From Bythopirellula sp. (GTDB lineage: Bacteria > Planctomycetota > Planctomycetia > Pirellulales > Lacipirellulaceae): 32,713 nucleotides of DNA. The position numbers were made by a program, and so were the translations under genes. The notes beneath the pieces are model-generated. The model did not search any database. It had not been told where the DNA came from and saw only the letters and a list, made by a program, of their open reading frames with translations. Numbering within the stretch: the first letter of the stretch is position 1; each line of letters begins with the position of its first letter. The DNA lies in NCBI GenBank assembly GCA_028285205.1, contig JANQQA010000183.1:1-32713 (forward strand). The letters are read 5' to 3'. Of the stretch, positions 19,651 through 28,009 are shown one piece after another.

Positions 19651-19983
19651 CGGTCACCTCCAATGTGCGTCTGTATGTTTCTAATAGTCTTTTAAACGAT
19701 AGTTGTAGTGGTAATAGCTGCGTCCCATTTGTTGTTAACAGCTACTGATGATGCGAAAGGCTAAGTTGCACAAGCACTTATGAGCCTTAGCTCAACGTGG
19801 AAAACTAGTTTGATGTCTGTCGCCAACCTGTTGATCAGCTGTCGAAAGAGTAGCTGAACGCAGCGAATGGCGATGACCAACCCGATCGACGGGCAATTTG
19901 CAGTCAGCAATCAACAGACAACAAACACGTTTTCAACAGGTCAAGCTGTTGAAGGTTTTTGAATCTCGTAATTCACTTTCCCG
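19651..19983. other. Candidate replication origin (oriC) between dnaA and dnaN
   Basis: A 333-bp non-coding gap between dnaA and dnaN, visibly more AT-rich than the flanking genes. It holds two near-matches to the DnaA box (TTWTNCACA): the reverse complement of CGTGGAAAA at 19796-19804 and TTTTCAACA at 19930-19938, each with one mismatch. It also holds four copies of TCAACAG in both orientations and a perfect hairpin. It must include the dnaN promoter as well. The dnaA-dnaN gap is a common origin position in bacteria. No perfect DnaA box was found, so this is a candidate only. Confidence 0.45.
19828..19953. repeat. Four TCAACAG heptamers and an 8-bp inverted repeat
   Basis: Exact copies of TCAACAG or its reverse complement lie at 19828-19834 (minus), 19911-19917 (plus), 19933-19939 (plus) and 19946-19952 (minus). 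The last two form a perfect stem-loop: TTCAACAG (19932-19939), loop GTCAAG, CTGTTGAA (19946-19953). A one-mismatch copy, TTAACAG, is at 19735-19741. Chance would give well under one copy in this gap. They may be initiator-binding sites; the hairpin could alternatively act at the dnaA 3' end, but no T-tract follows in that direction. Confidence 0.6.
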
Positions 19984-21066
19984 TTAGACGGCAGTTAGTA
20001 TTCGTTTCAGTTCTTCCACATCTTGCTGCGTGGTTGCGTCTGTGGCGAGTCGTTTGTCGATGGTCCGACTCGCGTGCAGCACGGTGGTGTGGTCGCGTCG
20101 ACCGAGGCTATGGCCAATTTGGGCGTAGCTCAAATCAGTCAGTGAACGAGCCAAATGGATGGCGATTCCGCGGGCGTAAACCAGTGACTTCCGCCGCACT
20201 GGGCTGCATAGCGCCGCCTGGGTGAGCGAGAAATAACGAGCGACAACGGCAAGAATCTGCTTAAATGCCAGCGGTGAACGATCGGCGATCGGAACTGCTG
20301 GAGCGTCCTCTGCCGCAGAGTCGGATCGGCTCAGCTCGAACTCAGCAATAGCGCGAAACAGCTGCAGGGCGGTACCTTCGGTCTTCTGAGCTAACTGTTC
20401 AAGTTGATCGTCGTCGATCAATACGCCACGATCACTAGCCGCTTGGCGGAGCAATTCAACGCGGGTTTCCATCCCTGGGTTTTGTAGACGCACCGTCAGC
20501 CCACCGCAGAGCCGATCGCGTAGTCCGGCTTCCAAATCGGGCATCGTCGCCGGTGGTGTCTGGCTGGTGATGACGATCGACGCATCGTTGTCGAGCAACG
20601 TATCGAGCGTATCACGCAGTTCGCGTTGCACAAAAATACGCGCGGGCAGGCGATGCAGATCCTCCAGCACTAGTAGCCGCAGGCTAGCTAGCTGCTCACG
20701 AAACTGCGCTAGCAAATTCTCTTCTCGAGCGGTGCGAAGCTGTCGTGCAAAATCGACCGCCGTAAGATACTCCACGGTGGACTCACCAATGTTCGCACGC
20801 CAATGACGCGTGATACCGCGAGCCAGATGCGATTTTCCCATCCCGGTTGGTCCCAGCAGCAGCAGCGGATTGAAAACCGGGGTAACGTCAGAGGAATGTT
20901 GAGTTGGTACGTTTGCCTCAAGTAATCGCTCGATCGGAGCCAAGGCCAATCGGTTCTCCGGACCAAGCACAAAGTGGCTCACTCGAGGTGCGAAGTTGCC
21001 GTCTGCGCGTAGACTTCCGCCCAGATCACAGCTTGGCAAAGCGATTCGAGACACCCCGTAAACCAC
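19984..21066 (-). CDS. dnaA: Chromosomal replication initiator DnaA, short form
   Basis: 360 residues, starting at GTG 21066 with GGAG 5 bases upstream. After ~30 N-terminal residues comes FVLGPENRLALAPIE (32-46), the usual entry to the AAA+ domain. Walker A is GPTGMGKSH (72-80) and Walker B LLVLED (131-136, where most DnaAs have DD). ITSQTPP, LRDRLCGGLTVRL and NPGMETRVELL follow. The DnaA-box-binding helix-turn-helix is at 313-337 with the signature RRDHTTVLHA (323-332). The N-terminal domain I, which binds DnaB and other partners, is missing. The frame stays open for 40 codons upstream to TGA 21187-21189 but has no ATG, GTG or TTG. Confidence 0.9.
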   Translation of the reverse strand: MVYGVSRIALPSCDLGGSLRADGNFAPRVSHFVLGPENRLALAPIERLLEANVPTQHSSDVTPVFNPLLLLGPTGMGKSHLARGITRHWRANIGESTVEYLTAVDFARQLRTAREENLLAQFREQLASLRLLVLEDLHRLPARIFVQRELRDTLDTLLDNDASIVITSQTPPATMPDLEAGLRDRLCGGLTVRLQNPGMETRVELLRQAASDRGVLIDDDQLEQLAQKTEGTALQLFRAIAEFELSRSDSAAEDAPAVPIADRSPLAFKQILAVVARYFSLTQAALCSPVRRKSLVYARGIAIHLARSLTDLSYAQIGHSLGRRDHTTVLHASRTIDKRLATDATTQQDVEELKRILTAV

Positions 21067-21236
21067 GACGGCTCCGTCCAGATATTGATGAAAACTGAGA
21101 GTCAGCGAGCGGCGGAAAAATGCGTGAATATAGAGAGGAGTGCCGCTCCAAAAGACATCACAAAATTCTACCCGATTTGGTGCTGATCAGGGAGGTGTGA
21201 AAGGCTATTTTTAAGCGTTTGACGGCAGTTTTTACG

Positions 21237-22439
21237 TCACCGTAAACGCTTACAGACACTTAAGATACGACGACATGATTCCTCGATTTCAGCGGCGGTC
21301 GTCGTGAGTCCAAGACTGAACCGGATAGAGCCATCAAGAACCTCTTTTTTCAAGCCCATCGCAACCAACACCGGTGACGGTTCGCTTGAGCCGCTGGCAC
21401 ACGCCGACCCACTCGAACAGGCCACGCCAGCCTGGTCCAGCGCCATCAACAAGGCCTGCCGATTCAGCCCGACAAACGCGACATTCGACGTGTTCGGAAG
21501 TCGATCTGCGCCGCTACCGATGATCACAAGATCGGGAATTCCTTGGGCGAGTGCGCGTTCGAATTGATCCCGGAGTTTGGTGATGCGCTCCGCATTCTCG
21601 GCCGCGTCGCGCTGGCAAATCTCAAGCGCAGTGCACATGCCGATCGCCAGCGCGGCGGATTCGGTTCCTGGCCGCAGGCCTGCTTGCTGATGGCCGCCGA
21701 ACAGTGTTGGTTGCAGGGCTACGCCGTGGCGAAGCAACAGCACGCCGATACCCAGCGGGCCGTAGAACTTGTGCGACGCGAGACTCAAAGCAGCTAGATT
21801 GAGGTTAGCGAAATTCACGGGCAGCTTGCCGACTACCTGCGCCGCATCGCTGTGCATCAAGATGCCTCGCTCGACGCACTGGGCAGCCATTTGGGCGACT
21901 GGCTGGAGCACGCCGGTTTCATTGTTGGCGAGCATGACGCTCACCAGCCGGGTGTTCGGTTGAATCGTGCGGCTCAGTTGCTGGGCGTCGACCACTCCGT
22001 CAGCGTTTGCCTCCAATCGCTCGACGGTGCAGTGTGGCAATTGGGATGCCGCTTCGAGAATGCAAGGATGTTCGATCGCGGAAGTCACGAGGTGACCTGC
22101 CCCTTCACCAGTCGGAGCGGCCGCTTGCTGGGCGTGCCAGAGGCCAAGAACCGCCAAATTGGCCGCCTCTGTGCCTCCGCTCGTAATGATCACGCGGTCC
22201 GCATCCATCCCAGTCATCCGCGCTCCCAGCAGCTCGCCGATTCGATTTCGGGCCTCTTCCAGCGCGCGGCGGGATTGTCGACCCAGTTCGTGTTGACTCC
22301 CAGCATTACCGGGGAATTGGAGCAGCGCTTCGCGGACCGCGTCCGCGACCTCAGGCAGCACCGGCGTGGTGGAGTTGTGGTCGAGGTAGATGTGCGAGGT
22401 TGACGCTTGGCGTTTGGTATTTGATTGTGCAGTGGACAT
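21237..22439 (-). CDS. Cysteine desulfurase (NifS/IscS family)
   Basis: 400 residues. A PLP enzyme that removes sulfur from cysteine and passes it to Fe-S cluster, tRNA or cofactor pathways. Motifs in order: YLDHNSTTP (18-26), SGGTEAANLA (87-96), SAIEHPC with PLP-stacking His124, MLANNETG (169-176), HSDAAQ (196-201), SHKFYGPLG with PLP Lys224, AGLRPGTE (253-260) and the active-site loop CSSGSACASG with catalytic Cys347. This is a class I (NifS/IscS-like) enzyme of normal length. No ribosome-binding site is evident at ATG 22439. No Fe-S scaffold gene is adjacent, so its target pathway is open. It stands alone, about 170 bp upstream of dnaA. Confidence 0.9.
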   Translation of the reverse strand: MSTAQSNTKRQASTSHIYLDHNSTTPVLPEVADAVREALLQFPGNAGSQHELGRQSRRALEEARNRIGELLGARMTGMDADRVIITSGGTEAANLAVLGLWHAQQAAAPTGEGAGHLVTSAIEHPCILEAASQLPHCTVERLEANADGVVDAQQLSRTIQPNTRLVSVMLANNETGVLQPVAQMAAQCVERGILMHSDAAQVVGKLPVNFANLNLAALSLASHKFYGPLGIGVLLLRHGVALQPTLFGGHQQAGLRPGTESAALAIGMCTALEICQRDAAENAERITKLRDQFERALAQGIPDLVIIGSGADRLPNTSNVAFVGLNRQALLMALDQAGVACSSGSACASGSSEPSPVLVAMGLKKEVLDGSIRFSLGLTTTAAEIEESCRRILSVCKRLR

Positions 22440-22615
22440 GCTGGCATTTTAGAGCGGCGCGGACATCGAATCGAGTAGGCCCAATTGCTAGCACCACCTA
22501 CGAAACACCAAGAACGAAGTACAAATAGCCAACCTCCCAATTGCCATTGCGAGCGGAAATCGTCGCGGGCTATCATCCGCGTCCCCGTTCCCAAAGTCCC
22601 CAGAGCAAGGATGCT

Positions 22616-23233
22616 ATGGCAACTGTGTTTCGTGCAACGGTGATGTTAGTCGTGTTGATTGGTCTGCCGGCGGCGTGGGTCTACTATGGGCCCTTGCCAC
22701 CTGCAGCGATGGGTGTGATCCAGCGTACGATTGTCTCGGCGAAACAGTCCATTGGCTGGGACAATTCCGCCTACGGTAGTTGGTCGGCTGACTCAGCGAA
22801 GGCGGCGCCGAGATTCGACGGTGCACTGGCAGCGGCTCACCGAGAGCTCACGCAGCAGTCTGTCAACGGCCTCTCCCCGCCAACCACGCGTGTGATGCGG
22901 GATGCGAAGTTCTCACTGGCATCAGCCAGTATGCCGATAGCCGAGCCACGACCTCCAAAGGCGGAGATCAACCAGGAGCTGGCACAACAGTTGGAACCGC
23001 ATCTCTCGTTGTTGCGATCTCTGGACGCGGCAGACTATACCCTCGAAAACTGGGGTGGAGATGGCAAGTACTATCGATTCCGCTGCAACGTCTCGCTGGG
23101 CGGCAACGACGACCACACGCGACAGTTTGAGGCGATTGGAGCCGACCCGTTGCGTGCGGTGCATCAAGTGGTTGGCGAAGTCACGGCTTGGCAGAATGCC
23201 CGACATGTGGACACAACAACTCGCCTACGGTAG
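22616..23233 (+). CDS. Single-TM protein of unknown function
   Basis: 205 residues from ATG 22616, with AAGGA just upstream (an overlapping ATG at 22611 is out of frame). Residues 6-24 (RATVMLVVLIGLPAAWVYY) form an uncleaved signal anchor. The middle is polar and low in structure. Residues ~110-195 look folded: INQELAQQLEPHLSLLRSLDAADYTLENWGGDGKYYRFRCNVSLGGNDDHTRQFEAIGADPLRAVHQVVGEVTAW. It is probably a periplasmic domain anchored in the inner membrane. No family was recognised. It is followed 26 bp later by scpB on the same strand. Confidence 0.65.
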   Translation: MATVFRATVMLVVLIGLPAAWVYYGPLPPAAMGVIQRTIVSAKQSIGWDNSAYGSWSADSAKAAPRFDGALAAAHRELTQQSVNGLSPPTTRVMRDAKFSLASASMPIAEPRPPKAEINQELAQQLEPHLSLLRSLDAADYTLENWGGDGKYYRFRCNVSLGGNDDHTRQFEAIGADPLRAVHQVVGEVTAWQNARHVDTTTRLR

Positions 23234-23259
23234 ACGCTCATTCAGTTAGCACCGCCTGA

Positions 23260-23949
23260 ATGGGGCGCACCTTCATGAAGCCGCGATACTCGACAATTGG
23301 CCAAACCCTTAATAGTGCCGCATTGCGGTATCGTCAGCCGCTTGCTCAGCAAGAGTGGGACCTCGCGACTCTATTCGGCAGCCAGCCACACGCGGAGGTG
23401 GGAGATACTGGGCCGACAGAGTCCCCAGATCTCAAGGTTGCGCAGCTGGAGGCGGTGCTTTTCCTGGCTCGTGAGCCACTGTCCACAAGAAAACTGGCCA
23501 AACTGGCCAAACTTGCCGATGGTACCGAGGCCCGCACGTTGCTTAAGCGGCTCTCCCAGCGGCACGATCAGCTCGGCAGCGCGATACAGGTAGTCGAGGT
23601 GGCCGGCGGTTTTCAGCTGATGACTCGGTCGCAATTGGCCCCGTGGATTGGGCGTTTGCACGGCCAGGCGCAAGACGTTAGACTCTCTGCCCCGGCACTG
23701 GAAACACTAGCCGTGGTCGCTTATCGCCAGCCGGTGGTCAGGGCCGAAGTCGAGGCGGTTCGCGGGGTGCAGTGCGGTGAAATCCTGCGCGTGTTGATGG
23801 AACGTGAATTATTGCGTATTGTCGGGCGAGCCGACGAACTCGGTCGGCCTTTCTTGTACGGAACAACCAAGAAATTTTTGCAAGTTTTTGGCCTCAGGCG
23901 GTTGGACCAACTGCCGGTTATCGATCAAATTCATAACATCGCAAGTTAG
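23260..23949 (+). CDS. scpB: Segregation and condensation protein B
   Basis: 229 residues from ATG 23260; ATG 23275 is an equally possible start, and neither has a clear ribosome-binding site. The two winged-helix domains of ScpB follow a ~55-residue N-terminal extension: KVAQLEAVLFLAREPLSTRKLAKLAKLADG and GFQLMTRSQLAPWIGRL, then LSAPALETLAVVAYRQPVVRAEVEAVRGVQCGEILRVLMERELLRIVGRADELGRPFLYGTTKKFLQVFGL. ScpB dimers join ScpA and SMC in the condensin complex that compacts and separates chromosomes. scpA is usually next door but is not in this window. The upstream membrane protein and the downstream acidic protein are on the same strand. Confidence 0.9.
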   Translation: MGRTFMKPRYSTIGQTLNSAALRYRQPLAQQEWDLATLFGSQPHAEVGDTGPTESPDLKVAQLEAVLFLAREPLSTRKLAKLAKLADGTEARTLLKRLSQRHDQLGSAIQVVEVAGGFQLMTRSQLAPWIGRLHGQAQDVRLSAPALETLAVVAYRQPVVRAEVEAVRGVQCGEILRVLMERELLRIVGRADELGRPFLYGTTKKFLQVFGLRRLDQLPVIDQIHNIAS

Positions 23950-24069
23950 AGAGAAAACGAGAGGTATGGAGGTCAGAGGGCGGCGACGCGATCAACGCTT
24001 GGTCAAAGCTCGTCTCTTTATCCGCCGGACCCCCTCACCCCGGAGCCACAACCGGTCAAGGAGCAAGCT

Positions 24070-24603
24070 GTGCAGTGCACTCAGAGTGATTCCGCTGAAA
24101 GCCAATTCTTCAACACACGGATTTTCCAAGCAGCGGCCCAAGAGTGCTTGGACGCCGTCGGTGCGCAGGTTGCTGAGTTAGAGCCGACCGATGACGAAGA
24201 GTATGAATACGAAGACGAGAGCGAAGCGGAAGACGAAGAAGTCGAGTACGAGTACGAATACGAAGACGATGACACCGAAGACGACGATACCGACGACTCA
24301 GACGAGGACGAGTATGAGGACGACGATGAGGACGAGTACGAAGACGGCGATGAACCCGAACTAGATGACGACGACGAAGAAGAAGACGAGGACGAATACG
24401 AAGGCGACGAGTGGGAAGAAGTAGAAGACGATTCGGACTTCGAAGAGGAAGACGACTTCGAGGAAGACGACTACACCGACGACTCAGACATCGACGTTGA
24501 TGACGACGACGACGATGACGATCTTGAGTACGAATACGAGTACGAAGATGATGCCGAGGAATTCGATGGCGGATTCGACTCGGAAGAGGATGACGACTTC
24601 TGA
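24070..24603 (+). CDS. Extremely acidic Asp/Glu/Tyr-rich protein
   Basis: 177 residues from GTG 24070, with a strong AAGGAG site 6 bases upstream. Only the first ~37 residues have ordinary composition (NTRIFQAAAQECLDAVGAQVAEL, an amphipathic helix). From ~38 to the end the chain is almost entirely Asp and Glu broken by Tyr, Thr, Ser and Phe, including a run of eight Asp and repeated EYEYE units. There is no lysine at all and a single arginine (R17). No signal peptide is seen. Such polyanionic tails can mimic DNA, bind basic proteins or chelate cations; which applies is unknown. It lies about 120 bp after scpB. The DNA uses mixed GAC/GAT/GAA/GAG codons, so protein composition is being kept rather than a DNA repeat. 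Confidence 0.7.
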   Translation: MQCTQSDSAESQFFNTRIFQAAAQECLDAVGAQVAELEPTDDEEYEYEDESEAEDEEVEYEYEYEDDDTEDDDTDDSDEDEYEDDDEDEYEDGDEPELDDDDEEEDEDEYEGDEWEEVEDDSDFEEEDDFEEDDYTDDSDIDVDDDDDDDDLEYEYEYEDDAEEFDGGFDSEEDDDF

Positions 24604-24631
24604 GCGTCGATTACGACTTGAGCCCTACCGC

Positions 24632-25588
24632 CTAAGGCAGCGTCGCGGCAAAGCCATCGGCCTTGGCTCCGAGGTATTGAAACGCTTGGTGGTCGATACC
24701 TTCTGTCAGAAAGACCACCGCGTTATCGCCCATCATAATGTGGACGCCGCCCGGGTGCAGGCTTTTGAACCCCTGCGTCGTGTTCCAATTCTCGCGGTGC
24801 CGGCAGCCGCTGATCGATTCATCGTCGGAACACGTGTCGTAGTTGATTGGAACAAGAGTTGTCAGATATCCCTGACTACTAAGCGTCCAATACCAGCCGT
24901 GCGCTGCGTGGCCGTTACACAGCGGCCGCATCTCTCCAAAGAAAATGGTATTCGATAAGCCATCAGTGATTTCAGGGAACTTCGAGTAGACGAATCCCTC
25001 ACGATGAAAAGGCCCGGCGAAATTCCAACGATCGTTCAGGTCAAAGTGTGGTGCGAGAGCATACTCATTGAGTTGCTCATGCTCCGGGCAATTGAAGCGA
25101 TCCTCGCGGTTAATCATTGCCGTGGGTCCCTTGCTCGCGCCGAAATTTGCGGTCGGAAGATCGTAACCAGGTGTTAGCCCAGAGAGCGCGTCGGTGGGAC
25201 ACAGGAAGAGGCTGATAGGCGTGGCGGCGATCAGCGTGCCATCGGGATAGGTTTGATCGTGGATGAAGTCTTGCGAAAAGTCGACCGCGTCATACACCGC
25301 TTGTTGCTCGAGGAAAGGCAATAACTGCAGCAGAATCGTCCCCTGACTGATGGGGTCCCCATGATTCTCGTGCCGCCACCGTGCGCCCATGGGCAGACGC
25401 TGCCTCTGATTGTGGAATTGATGGACGGCTAAACCGAGCTGTCGCAGATGGTTCGCGCAAATCGCCCGTCGCCCCGCCTCACGCGCCGCCTGAACCGCCG
25501 GCAGCAACAGCGCCACCAAGATGCCGATGATGGCGATTACAACCAAGAGTTCAATGATGGTGAAACCAGAGCGTTTTGGGTGGTGCAT
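24632..25588 (-). CDS. DUF1559 protein with prepilin-type N-terminus
   Basis: 318 residues, ATG 25588 with GAGG 5 bases upstream. The N-terminus is a type IV pilin/pseudopilin leader: RSG|FTIIELLVVIAIIGILVALLLPAVQAAREAGRR, cleaved between Gly8 and Phe9 with the required Glu at +5 (E13). The rest is the DUF1559 domain (CANHLRQLGLAVHQFHN; FEITDGLSNTIFFGE-like segment FPEITDGLSNTIFFGEMRP), ending in the His-rich C-terminal motif LHPGGVHIMMGDNAVVFL. This family is greatly expanded in Planctomycetota, with dozens to hundreds of copies per genome, and is the strongest taxonomic marker here. It is likely exported and anchored; the precise role is unknown. It stands alone, convergent with the acidic-protein gene. 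Confidence 0.9.
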   Translation of the reverse strand: MHHPKRSGFTIIELLVVIAIIGILVALLLPAVQAAREAGRRAICANHLRQLGLAVHQFHNQRQRLPMGARWRHENHGDPISQGTILLQLLPFLEQQAVYDAVDFSQDFIHDQTYPDGTLIAATPISLFLCPTDALSGLTPGYDLPTANFGASKGPTAMINREDRFNCPEHEQLNEYALAPHFDLNDRWNFAGPFHREGFVYSKFPEITDGLSNTIFFGEMRPLCNGHAAHGWYWTLSSQGYLTTLVPINYDTCSDDESISGCRHRENWNTTQGFKSLHPGGVHIMMGDNAVVFLTEGIDHQAFQYLGAKADGFAATLP

Positions 25589-25712
25589 CGCAACCTCACA
25601 CGCTGGAGAGCCAGAAGAGTGTTCCCTACAGTATCCGTTGGGAGTTCCGAAAGCTCAAGGAAGACAGCTGAGAGATTCTCACACGCGTCGTCGGCAAGAC
25701 TCACCAGATCGA

Positions 25713-26990
25713 TTAGTCCTCCAGCTGAAACAATCGTCGAATCGCATCCAGCAGTCCATGAGGCGTGCCATTTTGAGAGGCGTCGCGCAGCGACTCCAAC
25801 GGAGGGTGCAGCATCTTATTCACCAAACGATCGGCAAACTGTTCGATTTCTCGTCGAGACTGATCGTCGAGGTCGGGGAGCTTTTGAAACAACCGTTCCA
25901 ATTCGGCGGTTTTCGGTCGTTCCAGCCCGGCGCGCAATTCCGTGATTACCGGAGCCGTCATACGACGATGCTGCTCGCTGGCAAATCGCTGGGATTCCTG
26001 CACGATGATTTTCTCAGCTGCGGGAAATTCCGCCGCGCGGGCAGCGCGATTTTGCTCGCAAGCTTTGTCCAGGTCGTCGATTGAATACAAATACACACCG
26101 AGGGCTTCGCCGACAGCAGGTTCGAAATCGCGGGGAACCGACAAATCGAGTAGGAACAGCGGCCGTTGATGGCGATTCGGCGCCACATGCTCTTCGAAGG
26201 CTTCGATCGTGACTAGTGGTTCGGTTGCTGCCGTCGTACTGATGGCCAAGTCAGCCAGGCTGAGCTGCTGCCAGAGTTGATCCCAAGGGTGATACTGGCC
26301 ATCCCACTTCTGTGCCACTTGCTCGCCGTGTTCCACGCTCCGATTGACCACATGGATACTTGGCTTGCCCGCGTCGTGCAAATACCGCAGCGTTTCCTCC
26401 GCCATCTCGCCTGCGCCGATGACCAACACATGCTTGTCGTCGAAAGTTTCGAACACGCAGCTGGCCAGTTCGGAAATCGCGACACTGGGGATACTGACTC
26501 GGTGCTTGTGCAGCTGTGTTTCACCGGACACGCGCTTGGCCGTGTGCAGTGCCGATTGGAACAGGTCGTGAAGCCGTGGCCCGGCCGTACCTACATCCTG
26601 AGCACATTGATACGCCTGTTTCACTTGGGACAAAATCTGTGGTTCTCCAACGACCATGCTCTCCAAACTCGCCGCCACTCGGAACAGATGTCGCACGACG
26701 TCTTGGTCGGCGAGCGTGAGGAGTTGCCCTTCGACTTGCTCACGTGACAGGTTGTGGAAGTCTAGCAGTCCGTCGATCAACTGGTTGGTGGTGAGCGAGT
26801 TGGCAGGTCCGGTGCTGGCCGCGTAGAGCTCGACGCGGTTGCAGGTTGAGAGCAAGACGATCTCTGTTTCGTCAAAACGCTGTTGCCACGCGTCGAGCGC
26901 TGCAGTGGTCTGTGCCGCGTCGAACGCTAGTTGCTGGCGGACGTCGAGCCCCGATTCCTGATGTGTGCAGCCTATCATGCGGAGGTTCAT
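25713..26990 (-). CDS. hemA: Glutamyl-tRNA reductase
   Basis: 425 residues. Converts glutamyl-tRNA to glutamate-1-semialdehyde using NADPH, the first committed step of C5-pathway tetrapyrrole synthesis. Catalytic Cys50 is in LLSTCNRVE; GEPQILSQVK (115-124), the Rossmann motif HVLVIGAGEMAEETL (187-201) and the C-terminal dimerisation helix (ITELRAGLERPKTAELERLFQKL) are all present. ATG 26990 has GGAGG 7 bases upstream and overlaps the TGA of the upstream hemX-like gene in an ATGA arrangement, so the two are translationally coupled. Normal family length; no oddity seen. Confidence 0.95.
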   Translation of the reverse strand: MNLRMIGCTHQESGLDVRQQLAFDAAQTTAALDAWQQRFDETEIVLLSTCNRVELYAASTGPANSLTTNQLIDGLLDFHNLSREQVEGQLLTLADQDVVRHLFRVAASLESMVVGEPQILSQVKQAYQCAQDVGTAGPRLHDLFQSALHTAKRVSGETQLHKHRVSIPSVAISELASCVFETFDDKHVLVIGAGEMAEETLRYLHDAGKPSIHVVNRSVEHGEQVAQKWDGQYHPWDQLWQQLSLADLAISTTAATEPLVTIEAFEEHVAPNRHQRPLFLLDLSVPRDFEPAVGEALGVYLYSIDDLDKACEQNRAARAAEFPAAEKIIVQESQRFASEQHRRMTAPVITELRAGLERPKTAELERLFQKLPDLDDQSRREIEQFADRLVNKMLHPPLESLRDASQNGTPHGLLDAIRRLFQLED

Positions 26991-27850
26991 TGAGCGTCCT
27001 CCGCAGCATCTTCCATCGCCGCCGTCTCGGTGCCGTGCAGTGAGTCTTCCAGTGTCATGACGCCCAGAACCAGCACCAGAAACCCGAAAGCAGCGACTGT
27101 CAGGTAGGCGACCTTACGACCGCGCCTGGCGGCTGGGTATACCAAGCGGAACACTTCGGCCGCCAACAGCCAGACCATCATTCCACCAAGCGACAACACC
27201 ACCGGATCGGTCCAGGGGATGAAGTTCCGGCTACCGGTGTGGGCGAGCCGACTGAGAATGCCGGTGATAAATCCGCCACCAACGAAAAAGGCCGCTGCTC
27301 CCAACGAGCGGCTGTTCGCTCGATCAAGCCATTCCAAGCTCGGCAGGCGGAGCCGATCCCCGCTGGCTAATTTGTGCTTCAGACGGTAGCTCTGCAGCAA
27401 GTACATCACGCCCGCCACAAACCCCAACAGCACCGCTACCGTGCCCAACATCAGGAATAGCCCGTGAATCCGCCCCCAGAAGCGAGGCGCTTCGAATGTT
27501 GCGAGCGGCACCGTCGTGGCGAACCGCGATGCGGCAATCAACCCCAGCACCGCTGGCAGCAGAAACAACCCCATCGACGACTTGCGATAGTAGAACTTTG
27601 CCGTCAGATAGACCACTGCCAGCGCCCAAGCTGCCAGAATGTACCAATCACGGTGACTGGTGAGTGGAGCCTGCGGACTCTCGGCCACTCGAACACCCAA
27701 ATACCAAGTGTGTGCGAACAAGCCCACGGAAGCCATCAGAAGCAGTGCGACACGGCGCAGCCGAACACGATTCCACAGTCCAAGAATCTCCAACCCCAGC
27801 GCAATCGCGTAGCTGGCGAAGAAGCACAGCATGTTGATGCCTGTGAGCAT
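26987..27850 (-). CDS. HemX/CcsA-like cytochrome c assembly membrane protein
   Basis: 287 residues from ATG 27850. An in-frame TTG at 27907 lies in the repeat region upstream and is less likely; neither has a ribosome-binding site. About eight hydrophobic helices are visible (ALGLEILGLW; VALLLMASVGLFAHTWYLGV; WYILAAWALAVVYLTAKF; GLFLLPAVLGLIAAS; RIHGLFLMLGTVAVLLGFVAGVMYLLQ; and three more). This matches the cytochrome c assembly/HemX family, whose members handle heme or affect HemA levels. The strongly conserved WxWD-type heme loop of true CcsA is weak here (NFIPWTDPVVLSLGGMMVWL), which favours a HemX role. It overlaps hemA by 4 bp, as in many hemX-hemA pairs. Confidence 0.75.
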   Translation of the reverse strand: MLTGINMLCFFASYAIALGLEILGLWNRVRLRRVALLLMASVGLFAHTWYLGVRVAESPQAPLTSHRDWYILAAWALAVVYLTAKFYYRKSSMGLFLLPAVLGLIAASRFATTVPLATFEAPRFWGRIHGLFLMLGTVAVLLGFVAGVMYLLQSYRLKHKLASGDRLRLPSLEWLDRANSRSLGAAAFFVGGGFITGILSRLAHTGSRNFIPWTDPVVLSLGGMMVWLLAAEVFRLVYPAARRGRKVAYLTVAAFGFLVLVLGVMTLEDSLHGTETAAMEDAAEDAQ

Positions 27851-27905
27851 GGGGGCGAGTGTGGGGTGAGAGTTCGAATTGAAGTTGGTGAAGGCAGCAA
27901 CACCC

Positions 27906-28009
27906 AATGACGAAGGAATGACTGCACATGAATGACGAAATGGAGCGTCCAGTTCGATCAGTCATTCAGAATGAAACACTATTTCGTCATTCGCTTGGGG
28001 TTTGTCATT
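27906..28009. repeat. AATGACGAA-type repeats with 12-bp inverted repeat
   Basis: AATGACGAA occurs at 27906-27914 and 27931-27939, with its complement TTCGTCATT at 27983-27991 and partial copies at 27917-27922, 27961-27966 and 28001-28009. A perfect 12-bp inverted repeat, GAATGACGAAAT (27930-27941) and ATTTCGTCATTC (27981-27992), spans 63 bp. The last partial copy overlaps the stop codon of the sigma-54 activator. The set looks like a dispersed palindromic intergenic repeat, and the stem could also terminate transcription. Confidence 0.6.

Noticed and set aside
22980..22996. TGGCAC-N5-TTGG, resembling a sigma-54 promoter
   Set aside because: It lies inside the coding region of the one-TM hypothetical protein, has a mismatch in the -12 element, and no gene start follows at a suitable distance.
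23974..24181. Basic Arg/Ser-rich frame running into the start of the acidic protein
   Set aside because: It is out of frame with the strongly supported GTG 24070 gene, and its own ATG has the purine run too close to serve as a ribosome-binding site.
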